A stretch of DNA of 64,000 bases from an uncultured Clostridia bacterium (GTDB lineage: Bacteria > Bacillota > Clostridia > TANB77 > CAG-508): NCBI GenBank assembly GCA_948524275.1, contig CAOSLI010000001.1, positions 310,001-374,000 of the forward strand, written 5' to 3'. Made by a program: the position numbers and the translations under genes. The notes beneath the pieces are model-generated. The model was given only the letters and a program-made list of their open reading frames with translations. It had not been told where the DNA came from and ran no database searches. Of this stretch, positions 34,413 to 41,373 are shown piece by piece. Each line of letters begins with the position of its first letter. Position 1 is the stretch's first letter.

Positions 34413-35417
34413 ATGAAAAAAGAAACAGGAAAGTATTTGGCTATATTATTAGGAATTATTTGTTTAATTTTAGCAATAATCTTAATCTATGTAAAGGTTA
34501 TGGCAGCAGATAATAAAGCAAGTGAAAAAGATCTAAATAATAAAATTGAAGAAGAGGTAAAATATCTTGACTCAAACCTTATAAGTTTAATGAACAAATT
34601 GAATAATATTACAGTAATCAATTATAAGGTATATACAAGAGAAATAAATGATTCATCTTCTAATTCAGCAGAAAGCTCTGGAAAAGGGAATTCATCTTCA
34701 TCAATGCAACAGGGAAACTCTAGTAGTGGAGAGTCTTCTGGACAATCGCAACAAGGAGGAGGTTCTTCTGGACAAGGAAGCTCTGGAGGTCAAGGTGGTT
34801 CTCAAAGTCAAAATGGTGAGGGGTCATCTTCAGGCAGTTCTAAACCGATAACTGTATCAGAGTTGATACCTAATACAATTTTGTCTAATAATAGTGAAAC
34901 TGATTGGACTGAGCTTGCTTATTTATTAGAAAATATATATTCAACATGGCCAACAATTAGTTTAGATTTAAAAGAAAAAGGTATTGCTGTTGATATGATA
35001 GATTCATTTTCATTATCAATGAATGGAGCGATACAATCTCTTAAAAATCAAGATAAGAACAATACCTTAATAAATTTATACAATATGTATATAAACTTAC
35101 CTAAATATATAATTTCTATAACTAATGACGCAGGAAAGGTTAATTTATATAATACTAAAGCAAATATATTAAATGCATATGTACTAGCAACAACAAGTGA
35201 TAAATGGAATGATATAACTAATAGCATAATAGAAGCTAAGAACAATTTTAATACAATTTTGACAAGTGAAAATAATGACAGAAGCGAAAAAAATAATTTG
35301 CAAAAAACATATGTTATAATGGAAGATTTAGAAAGAGCAAGCAAACTTAATGATAAAGATATATTTTTAATTGGGTATAAAAATGTTATTGGTCAGTTTC
35401 AAACAATGAAAGAATAA
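34413..35417 (+). CDS. Unrecognised envelope protein with Ser/Gly/Gln-rich linker
   Basis: 334 residues. An N-terminal transmembrane helix (about 8-31) anchors the protein. A helical segment (about 36-75) is followed by a low-complexity Ser/Gly/Gln linker from about residue 79 to 145, then a helical C-terminal domain (about 150-334) including WTELAYLLENIYSTWPTI. No domain is recognised. The linker suggests a surface or cell-wall-spanning spacer. It lies downstream of gpsA and upstream of tex, each with its own ribosome-binding site. Confidence 0.75.
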   Translation: MKKETGKYLAILLGIICLILAIILIYVKVMAADNKASEKDLNNKIEEEVKYLDSNLISLMNKLNNITVINYKVYTREINDSSSNSAESSGKGNSSSSMQQGNSSSGESSGQSQQGGGSSGQGSSGGQGGSQSQNGEGSSSGSSKPITVSELIPNTILSNNSETDWTELAYLLENIYSTWPTISLDLKEKGIAVDMIDSFSLSMNGAIQSLKNQDKNNTLINLYNMYINLPKYIISITNDAGKVNLYNTKANILNAYVLATTSDKWNDITNSIIEAKNNFNTILTSENNDRSEKNNLQKTYVIMEDLERASKLNDKDIFLIGYKNVIGQFQTMKE

Positions 35418-35478
35418 GAAAAAAAGGTTTATAGGTAAATCCTTTAAAAACCTAAATACATACAGGGAAAAAAGAAAA

Positions 35479-37638
35479 ATGAATATAGTACAAATAATAG
35501 CAAATGAATTAAGCATAAGGGAAACACAAGTTTCAAAGACAATCGAACTTATTGATAGTGGTAATACAATTCCATTTATAGCAAGATACAGAAAAGAAGT
35601 TACTGGAAACCTAAGTGATGAGGTTTTAAGAAATTTAAATGATAGATTAACTTATCTTAGGAATTTAGAAAATAGAAAGGAAGAAGTTAAGACATCAATA
35701 GAAAATCAAGGAAAACTTACAGATGAAATAGTAGCAGATTTAGAAAATGCAATGACTCTAGCAGAAGTAGAAGATATTTATAGACCATATAAGCAAAAGA
35801 AAAAGACAAGAGCAATCATAGCTAAACAAAGAGGATTAGAGCCTTTAGCCAACAATATTTTAGAGCAAAAGGATAGTACAGACATTGAGGAAGTAGCTAA
35901 AGAATTTATAAATGAAGAAGTACCAACTGCTGAAGATGCAATTCAAGGCGCAAAAGATATAATAAGCGAAATCATATCTGATGACCCTGATTTCAGAAAG
36001 AAAATTAAGAGTACATATTATAGAGAAGGAATAATTGAGACAACTGCATCTAAGCCTGATGAGAAGTCGGCTTATGAAATGTATTATAAATTTGAAGAAA
36101 GAATATCTTCAATACCAAGCCATAGAATTTTAGCAATAAATAGAGGAGAAAAAGAAGAATTTTTAAAAGTTAAGCTAAGAAAGCCTGATGATAAAATTAT
36201 AGAAATGATATGCAAAAAAATGATAATATCTTCAGGAAAAAGAGCAACACTAATACAAGAGGCAGCAGAAGATAGTTATTCAAGACTAATTGAGCCATCA
36301 GTAGATAGAGAAATTCGTTCAGATTTAACTGAAAAGGCAGATAAACAAGCAATAATGGTATTTGGAAAAAATGCAAAACAACTTCTATTAGGAGCACCAC
36401 TTAAAGGTTTAACAGTACTAGGATTTGACCCAGCATACAGAACTGGATGTAAATTAGCAGTAATTGATGAAACCGGAAAAGTGCTAGACACTGGTGTTGT
36501 ATATCCAACAGAGCCACAAAATGATATAGAGGGTGCAAAAAAAGAGCTAATTAGACTTATAACAAAAGATAAGATAAACATGATTGCAATTGGAAATGGA
36601 ACAGCATCAAGAGAATCTGAGATGTTTGTATCAGATACTATAAAAGAAGTTAAAGAAAAGCTTGGAATTGATGTATATTATGCAATTGTTAGTGAAGCGG
36701 GAGCATCAGTTTATTCTGCATCAAAGCTTGCAACAGAAGAATATCCAGATTTAAATGTATCAATAAGAGGAGCAATTTCAATAGCAAGAAGATTGCAAGA
36801 TCCTTTAGCAGAATTCGTTAAAATTGATCCAAAAGCAATAGGAATCGGACAATACCAACATGATGTAGACCAAAAACAATTATCAGAAAGCTTATCAGGA
36901 GTTGTAGAAGACGCAGTAAATGAAGTTGGTGTAGATGTTAACACTGCAACTGCGCCACTACTTTCATATGTATCAGGAATAAACTCAGGAATAGCCAAAA
37001 ACATTGTAAAATACAGAGATGAGCAAGGCAAATTTAAAGAAAGGAAAGAGCTTCTTAAAGTCCCTAAGCTAGGAAAAGTTGCATTTGAGCAATGCGCCGG
37101 ATTTATTAGAATACCAAATGGTAAAAATCCACTAGAAATAACAGCAGTTCACCCTGAAAGTTATGAAGTCGCTGAAAAGCTTTTAGAAAACATAGGAAAC
37201 AAAAAAGAAGATATATTAGACAAAGACAAATTAAAAGATATAAGAACTAAATTATTAGCGATAAATGTTGCTAAAACTGCCACAGAACTTGATATAGGAG
37301 AAATAACATTAAAAGATATAATAGCTGAACTTTGTAAACCAGGTCGTGACCCAAGAGAAGACATGCCAAAGCCAATTCTTCGTAGTGATGTATTAAAATT
37401 TGAAGATTTAAAAGAAGAAATGGTACTAACAGGGACAGTTAGAAATATTACTGATTTTGGAGCATTTGTTGATGTTGGGGTAAAACATGATGGATTAGTA
37501 CACATATCAGAAATGAGCGATAAATTCGTTAAAAAGCCATCTGATATTGTATCTATTGGAGATATTGTAAAGGTAAGAGTAATTGGAATCGATTTTGAAA
37601 AACAAAAAGTTAAGTTGTCAATGAAGGATATAAAATAA
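35479..37638 (+). CDS. tex: Tex family RNA-binding protein
   Basis: 719 residues, full Tex length. N-terminal helical domain (TIPFIARYRKEVTGNLSDEVLR), a YqgF-like domain (GFDPAYRTGCKLAVIDETGK), helix-hairpin-helix repeats (VSGINSGIAKNIVKYRDEQG, VPKLGKVAFEQCAGFIRI) and a C-terminal S1 domain (GTVRNITDFGAFVDVGV). Tex is a nucleic-acid-binding factor linked to transcription and toxin expression in other bacteria; its biochemical role is unsettled. Ends 24 nt before the promoter of the small RNA at 37662. Confidence 0.95.
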   Translation: MNIVQIIANELSIRETQVSKTIELIDSGNTIPFIARYRKEVTGNLSDEVLRNLNDRLTYLRNLENRKEEVKTSIENQGKLTDEIVADLENAMTLAEVEDIYRPYKQKKKTRAIIAKQRGLEPLANNILEQKDSTDIEEVAKEFINEEVPTAEDAIQGAKDIISEIISDDPDFRKKIKSTYYREGIIETTASKPDEKSAYEMYYKFEERISSIPSHRILAINRGEKEEFLKVKLRKPDDKIIEMICKKMIISSGKRATLIQEAAEDSYSRLIEPSVDREIRSDLTEKADKQAIMVFGKNAKQLLLGAPLKGLTVLGFDPAYRTGCKLAVIDETGKVLDTGVVYPTEPQNDIEGAKKELIRLITKDKINMIAIGNGTASRESEMFVSDTIKEVKEKLGIDVYYAIVSEAGASVYSASKLATEEYPDLNVSIRGAISIARRLQDPLAEFVKIDPKAIGIGQYQHDVDQKQLSESLSGVVEDAVNEVGVDVNTATAPLLSYVSGINSGIAKNIVKYRDEQGKFKERKELLKVPKLGKVAFEQCAGFIRIPNGKNPLEITAVHPESYEVAEKLLENIGNKKEDILDKDKLKDIRTKLLAINVAKTATELDIGEITLKDIIAELCKPGRDPREDMPKPILRSDVLKFEDLKEEMVLTGTVRNITDFGAFVDVGVKHDGLVHISEMSDKFVKKPSDIVSIGDIVKVRVIGIDFEKQKVKLSMKDIK

Positions 37639-37661
37639 ATTACTTATTTTTGGAAAAATGC

Positions 37662-37690
37662 TTGACATATCAATTTTTGGGATATATAAT
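37662..37690 (+). promoter_or_regulatory. Consensus promoter of the antitoxin-like small RNA
   Basis: TTGACA (37662-37667), a 17-nt spacer and TATAAT (37685-37690). Both hexamers are perfect, giving a predicted start near 37697. No protein gene follows on this strand before the terminator at 37729-37763. Confidence 0.8.
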
Positions 37691-37697
37691 AAATATA

Positions 37698-37725
37698 TCA
37701 ACAGATTATTCATATATATGTAAAC
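37698..37725. repeat. Direct repeat, copy 1 (in the antitoxin-like RNA)
   Basis: TCAACA, five variable bases, TTCAT and ATATATGTAAAC. The partner copy is 37825-37851. Confidence 0.8.
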
Positions 37726-37728
37726 ACT

Positions 37729-37763
37729 AAAAAAGACTAGGACTGCATTTCCTAGTCTTTTTT
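37729..37763. terminator. Perfect bidirectional terminator shared by toxin and antitoxin RNAs
   Basis: A 14-bp perfect stem (37729-37742 with 37750-37763) with six A at one end and six T at the other and a 7-nt loop, so it ends transcription in both directions. Confidence 0.85.
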
Positions 37764-37771
37764 CCGTATTG

Positions 37772-37840
37772 TTAGTTATCTTTATCATGTATAATTACAT
37801 ATACTATGATAAGTGCTAACAACTTCAACAAACTGTTCAT
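37772..37840 (-). CDS. Candidate type I toxin peptide (22 residues)
   Basis: The - strand ATG at 37840-37838 opens a 22-residue frame ending TAA at 37774-37772. The peptide begins MNSLLKLLALIIVYVII and finishes with a charged HDKDN tail, a single membrane helix, the usual form of type I toxins. A strong Shine-Dalgarno AAAGGAGG lies at 37860-37853. A 7-bp stem in the leader (37880-37874 with 37862-37856) would occlude it, as the 5' stem does in fst mRNA. It lacks the PxxxG motif of Fst, so it is not a recognised member. Too short for ordinary gene finders. Confidence 0.6.
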   Translation of the reverse strand: MNSLLKLLALIIVYVIIHDKDN

Positions 37841-37851
37841 TATATGTAAAC
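37825..37851. repeat. Direct repeat, copy 2 (over the toxin start codon)
   Basis: TCAACA, AACTG, TTCAT and TATATGTAAAC. On the - strand it covers the start codon and codons 2-5, and ends just before the Shine-Dalgarno. Confidence 0.8.
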
Positions 37852-37887
37852 GCCTCCTTTCTACCTTTTATGAAGAAAGGCTACCAT

Positions 37888-37916
37888 ATAATACCATGAT
37901 GTCGAATAAATGTCAA
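37888..37916 (-). promoter_or_regulatory. Consensus promoter of the toxin mRNA
   Basis: On the - strand TTGACA (37916-37911), a 17-nt spacer and TATTAT (37893-37888); start near 37881. Confidence 0.75.
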
Positions 37917-37967
37917 TAATTGACAAAAATAAATAATTTAATTTATAGAAAATAAAATTACGAAAAT

Positions 37968-37996
37968 TTGACAAAATAATAAAAAGATAGTAAAAT
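37968..37996 (+). promoter_or_regulatory. Predicted promoter of rnpB
   Basis: TTGACA (37968-37973), a 17-nt spacer and TAAAAT (37991-37996); start at about 38003, which is the 5' end of helix P1. Confidence 0.75.
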
Positions 37997-38002
37997 AAAA
38001 TT

Positions 38003-38370
38003 TAGTAAATCAAATGGTCGCGCTATTTCAATGCCGAAAGGCGAAAAGTGAGGAAAGTCCGGGCCCCATAGAGCAGGATGCTTGATAACGTCAAGTGAGG
38101 GTAACCTTAAGGAAAGTGCAACAGAAAATAACCGCCGTGAATGAAATTAATTTCAGGCACGGTAAGGGTGAAAAGGCGAGGTAAGAGCTCACCGTAGATG
38201 TAGTGATACATCTAGCCGTGTAAACCCCATCTGGAGCAACACCGAGACTAGGAGAAATAAAGTGGCTGCTCGTCATCTCCTTAAATTGGTGGCAAAGAGT
38301 CATATAGCAATATATGTCCAAGATAAATGACCATTCTTCGACAGAACCCGGCTTACAGATTTACTATTTT
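38003..38370 (+). ncRNA. rnpB: RNase P RNA
   Basis: The catalytic RNA of RNase P, which matures tRNA 5' ends. The conserved blocks are GAGGAAAGTCCGGGC (about 38050), the P4 partner ACAGAACCCGGCTTA near the 3' end and a GGTAAGGGTGAAA stretch in between. Helix P1 is TAGTAAATC (38003-38011) paired with GATTTACTA (38358-38366). Length of about 365 nt fits. It has its own promoter and a T-rich 3' end. Confidence 0.95.
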
Positions 38371-38466
38371 TTATTGATATCAGTATTTTAATATTATGTA
38401 AAATGAATTATTTGGATAATAATCTATTACAAAAACAGAATAAGCAAGACTGAAAAGTCACATAAT

Positions 38467-38499
38467 AAAATTAGTACAAATTAAAATGTACTAATTTTT
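38467..38499 (+). terminator. Intrinsic terminator
   Basis: A 12-bp stem (38467-38478 with 38487-38498), an 8-nt AT loop and T-rich DNA. It is about 100 nt past rnpB and may end read-through from it. Confidence 0.6.
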
Positions 38500-38545
38500 C
38501 ATGTGTATTTTTAATACAAAGTAAAATTATAAGGAGGGAATTAAA

Positions 38546-38710
38546 ATGGATGGAAATCAAAAAATAGGATGTAAAGTTTGCAGTTGCAAACATAATTGTG
38601 ATGGAGAATTTTGTGATTTAGACAAAATATGTGTATGCCCAGTAGAAGGATGTCATTGCGAAGAACCAGAAGAATCAATGTGTTCAAGCTATGAAAATGT
38701 AAACAAATAA
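38546..38710 (+). CDS. DUF1540 Cys-rich small protein
   Basis: A 54-residue protein with a strong ribosome-binding site (aaggaggg). Eight cysteines lie in the first 38 residues in C-x2-C-x-C, C-x4-C, C-x-C and C-x-C spacings, ending DLDKICVCPVEG, typical of DUF1540. Such proteins probably bind metal and are found in spore-forming Firmicutes. Too short to be found by length-limited ORF searches. Confidence 0.8.
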   Translation: MDGNQKIGCKVCSCKHNCDGEFCDLDKICVCPVEGCHCEEPEESMCSSYENVNK

Positions 38711-38717
38711 AATATTT

Positions 38718-38747
38718 AGGCTCTAACCCAAAAGGTTGGAGCTTTTT
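38718..38747 (+). terminator. Intrinsic terminator of the DUF1540 gene
   Basis: An 11-bp stem with one G-T pair (38718-38728 with 38734-38744), a 5-nt loop and TTTTT. Confidence 0.75.
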
Positions 38748-38845
38748 CCTGTAAAATTTATAATTAAAATAGTATCATGTTTGCGTTAATGATAAAAAGC
38801 AAAATTATTATATAGTAACTTTTTACGTAAGAATTAAAAAAAAGT

Positions 38846-38874
38846 TTGCAATATCCATTATAATATGGTAATAT
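38846..38874 (+). promoter_or_regulatory. Predicted promoter of the Rpn-type nuclease gene
   Basis: TTGCAA (38846-38851), a 17-nt spacer and TAATAT (38869-38874). The leader is about 85 nt. Confidence 0.55.
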
Positions 38875-38966
38875 ATAGTAAATTATACATATTTATTTTA
38901 AATCAATAAGACAATTCTGTCTAAAAATCCCATAACAACGAACAATATAACAAAGGAGATGGTAAT

Positions 38967-39800
38967 ATAGAGTTATTAAAATTAAAAAATGATTACACAT
39001 TTAAAAGAGTCTTTGGGTTTGCAGGCAATGAACAAATCACAAAAGGACTATTAAATGCAATATTAGAAGAAGATGTAACAGATGTAAACTTAGACTGTGA
39101 TAAAATATTAGAAAGAGACATATATTCAGATAAACTAGGAGTATTAGACATCAGAGCAAAGATAAATGGGGAAATAGATGTAGATATAGAGATGCAGTTA
39201 GTAGACCAAGATAATATAGAAAAAAGAATATTGTATTATATAAGCAAAATGTATTCAAGAAATCTAAAAAAAGCACAAGACTATTCAAAGTTAAATAAAT
39301 GTATAGGAATATTATTTATAGATTTTGAACTAAAAAAGCTAAAAGAAATACCAAAGTACATTACAAAATGGAATCTGAGAGAAGAAGACTATCGAAAAAT
39401 CGTCTTGACAGATGTAATAGAAATATATATAATAGAGATGATCAAGGTAGAAGAGTACGCTAAGAATAGTAAAATAGATACATGGGTAAAATATATTATG
39501 GGTTCGGAGGAAATCAATATGGAAATTGTAGATGAAGACATAAAGCAAGCACAAAAAGTATTAGAAGATATAAGCAAAGATGAACACGAACAATATTTAG
39601 CAGACTTAAGAGAAAAATACATAATGGATATGAATAACATTGAATCAACAGGAATTAGAAAAGGAATAGAACAAGGTATGGTACAGGGTGAAATAAAAAG
39701 CAAGAAGGAAATAGCAAAAAATCTAAAATTACAAGGAGTAGATATAGAAATTATTATAAATGCAACAGGATTAACAAAAGAAGAAATAGAAAAATTATAA
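38967..39800 (+). CDS. Rpn/PD-(D/E)XK transposase-family nuclease, ATA start
   Basis: 277 residues if it starts at the ATA at 38967. GGAG at 38955-38958 is 8 nt upstream, the ideal distance. The first residues ELLKLKNDYTFKRVFG match the usual MELL...TFKRVFG start of the family. No ATG, GTG or TTG lies in frame between the upstream stop (38922) and this point. An ATG at 39192 would remove the active site. The nuclease core has LGVLDIRAKINGE and VDIEMQL, and the tail GIEQGMVQGEIKSKKEIAKNL is standard. These enzymes promote RecA-independent recombination in E. coli. Confidence 0.8.
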   Translation: MELLKLKNDYTFKRVFGFAGNEQITKGLLNAILEEDVTDVNLDCDKILERDIYSDKLGVLDIRAKINGEIDVDIEMQLVDQDNIEKRILYYISKMYSRNLKKAQDYSKLNKCIGILFIDFELKKLKEIPKYITKWNLREEDYRKIVLTDVIEIYIIEMIKVEEYAKNSKIDTWVKYIMGSEEINMEIVDEDIKQAQKVLEDISKDEHEQYLADLREKYIMDMNNIESTGIRKGIEQGMVQGEIKSKKEIAKNLKLQGVDIEIIINATGLTKEEIEKL

Positions 39801-39832
39801 ATATAATCCAAGTAAAATAAATATGTATAAAA

Positions 39833-39875
39833 AATAAAGTTATTTAGAAAACAAACAGATCTAAATAACTTTATT
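39833..39875 (+). terminator. Probable terminator of the Rpn-type gene
   Basis: A 16-bp perfect stem (39833-39848 with 39860-39875) with a T-rich run starting about 5 nt beyond it. Confidence 0.6.
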
Positions 39876-39894
39876 CTTAATTTTTTCTTATTTC

Positions 39895-39923
39895 TTGTAT
39901 AATAATCGAAAATATGGTATTAT
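39895..39923 (+). promoter_or_regulatory. Predicted promoter of the U32 gene
   Basis: TTGTAT (39895-39900), a 17-nt spacer and TATTAT (39918-39923). The predicted start falls at the left end of the REP-like unit, so the mRNA leader would begin with that hairpin. Confidence 0.55.
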
Positions 39924-39925
39924 AG

Positions 39926-39987
39926 TTTCAACCAATAGGGACGTGCACTTTTGGTTGACCACAGGTACACGTCCCCATTGGTTGAAA
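39926..39987. repeat. REP-like inverted repeat upstream of the U32 gene
   Basis: A 62-bp element whose ends TTTCAACCAAT-AGGGACGTG and CACGTCCCC-ATTGGTTGAAA pair over about 20 bp. The interior GTGCACTTTTGGTTGACCACAGG carries the same GCAC-TTTTGGTTGACC block as the pair at 14417-14580. It ends 4 nt before the U32 gene ribosome-binding site. Confidence 0.8.
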
Positions 39988-40001
39988 TCAGGAGGCGTAA
40001 A

Positions 40002-40199
40002 ATGAAGAGACCAGAATTATTAGCACCAGCAGGTTCTTTTGAAAAAGCAAAGGAAGCATTTTTATATGGAGCAGATGCAGTGTATTGCGGGACAGGTGAA
40101 TTATCACTAAGAAGTAGAGCAGAAGTTGATAATGAGAGCTTAGCAAAAACAATTGAATATGCACATAGCAACCGGAAAAAAAGTATATACAACAATTAA
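40002..40199 (+). pseudogene. U32 family (TrhP-like) protein, N-terminal part before frameshift
   Basis: 65 residues: KRPELLAPAGSFEKAKEAFLYGADAVYCG and LSLRSRAEVDN are the start of the U32/TrhP family. The frame is lost at 40172-40182, and the rest continues in the +1 frame. The ATG at 40002 follows caggaggcg; the apparent upstream extension to 39951 lies inside the repeat. Confidence 0.7.
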
Positions 40200-41232
40200 C
40201 ATATATGCACAAGATAGCATGTATGATGATATAAAAAAACAAGTAGAAATGCTTGATAAATTAAAAGTTGATGCAGTAATTGTATCAGACGGCGGCATTG
40301 TAGATATTATAAAGGAGATAGCACCTAATATTCCTATACATATTAGTACGCAAGCAAATACTTTAAGTGCACACACAGCAAGATTTTGGCAAAAGAATGG
40401 TGCGTCAAGAGTAATTCTTTCTAGAGAAATGAATAAAGAGCAAATAAAAGACTTAATAAATAATATTCCACAAGAGTTAGAAACTGAAATTTTCATACAT
40501 GGAGCAATTTGTTGGGCTTATTCAGGAAGATGCTATTTAAGTGATTTTTTATCTTGCAGAAATGCGAACTTAGGAGATTGTGCACAAAGCTGTAGATGGG
40601 CATATAACGTTTATATAGAAGAAAAAAATAATCCAGGAAATATTATGCCAGTTGAAGAAGATAGTAATGGAACATATATATTGTCATCAAAAGATTTATG
40701 CCTAATTAAAAATATTCCAGATATCATAGAAATGGGCGTAACTAGCCTTAAAATAGAGGGAAGACTTAAATCAGAATATTATTTAGCAAGTGTTGTAAAT
40801 GCATATAGAAATGCAATAGATGACTATATGAAATTACCCGAAAATTATGACTATACTAAATATTTGAAAGAATTAGAGAAAGTTAAAACTAGAGATATAA
40901 CGCAGTTCTTTTTTGAGGATAAGAATAATAAGGATTTCCAAGAATTCGAGGGAAAACAATATAACCCAGAGTATGAATATGGAGCACAAGTACTAGAATA
41001 TAGCGAAGATAAATCTATTGTAAAGATAGGAAATAAATTGAATATAGGCGACAAAATGGAAATAATAATTCCAAATAAAATAGAGCCAGTAGAATTTATT
41101 ATAGATAAGATGTGGGATACAGAGACGGATGAAGAAATAGAGACTATAAATCCGGGAAAAGTAGGACAGACTGTAAAGATGCACTTACCAATTAAATGTG
41201 AAGAAGGCTGGATGATTAGAAGAAAAAAATAA
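40153..41232 (+). CDS. U32 family (TrhP-like) protein, main part after frameshift
   Basis: The frame covers the rest of the protein. In-frame ATG at 40153 lacks a ribosome-binding site, so real translation would need the upstream part. Landmarks: KKVYTTINIYA, SDGGIVDIIKEIAPNIPIHISTQ, FIHGAICWAYSGRCYLSDFL, GDCAQSCRWAY with the conserved cysteines of an FeS-binding site, and LKIEGRLKSEYYLA. Family members TrhP/YrrN-O are needed for 5-hydroxyuridine at position 34 of tRNAs. One C removed at 40172/40173 gives a 409-residue protein; alternatively slippage at the A7 run 40176-40182 would restore the frame. Confidence 0.8.
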   Translation: MNMHIATGKKVYTTINIYAQDSMYDDIKKQVEMLDKLKVDAVIVSDGGIVDIIKEIAPNIPIHISTQANTLSAHTARFWQKNGASRVILSREMNKEQIKDLINNIPQELETEIFIHGAICWAYSGRCYLSDFLSCRNANLGDCAQSCRWAYNVYIEEKNNPGNIMPVEEDSNGTYILSSKDLCLIKNIPDIIEMGVTSLKIEGRLKSEYYLASVVNAYRNAIDDYMKLPENYDYTKYLKELEKVKTRDITQFFFEDKNNKDFQEFEGKQYNPEYEYGAQVLEYSEDKSIVKIGNKLNIGDKMEIIIPNKIEPVEFIIDKMWDTETDEEIETINPGKVGQTVKMHLPIKCEEGWMIRRKK

Positions 41233-41236
41233 ATTA

Positions 41237-41304
41237 AGGGGTCAGGCACTCTCAAAAAACAATCTGCATATAATTAAAATGTAGGTTGCAAAATGAGAGT
41301 GTCT
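41237..41304. repeat. REP-like imperfect hairpin after the U32 gene
   Basis: GGGGTCAGGCACTCTCA... and TGAGAGTGTCT pair at the ends (41244-41254 with 41294-41304), with a second inner stem (AATCTGCAT/ATGTAGGTT), about 25 bp overall with G-T pairs. The GGGGTCAGGCACT motif is a second REP-like family. It may serve as a terminator. Confidence 0.6.
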
Positions 41305-41373
41305 TTGTAAATAGCATATATACTCAGATTATGTATATAAATTAAATACATGCAACTTAGGAAAGGACATTTT

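Larger units (their letters stand above)
37697..37765 (+). ncRNA. Candidate antitoxin RNA of a type I toxin-antitoxin module
   Basis: A predicted RNA of about 65-70 nt runs from the consensus promoter to a perfect terminator. Its 5' part (37698-37725) repeats 37825-37851 with three transitions and a one-base indel. The second copy is transcribed from the opposite strand as the start region of the peptide gene, so the small RNA can pair over about 28 nt with that start codon. Two of the three transitions remain paired as G-U. It also shares the complementary terminator with the peptide mRNA. The arrangement matches RNA II of the Fst/par system. This is an inference from sequence. Confidence 0.65.

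Noticed and set aside
36197..37505. Antisense open frames over tex
   Set aside because: No ribosome-binding sites, and the sense frame shows a full conserved Tex protein.
37917..37967. Second small gene between the toxin promoter and rnpB
   Set aside because: Only 51 AT-rich bases with no start codon plus ribosome-binding site.
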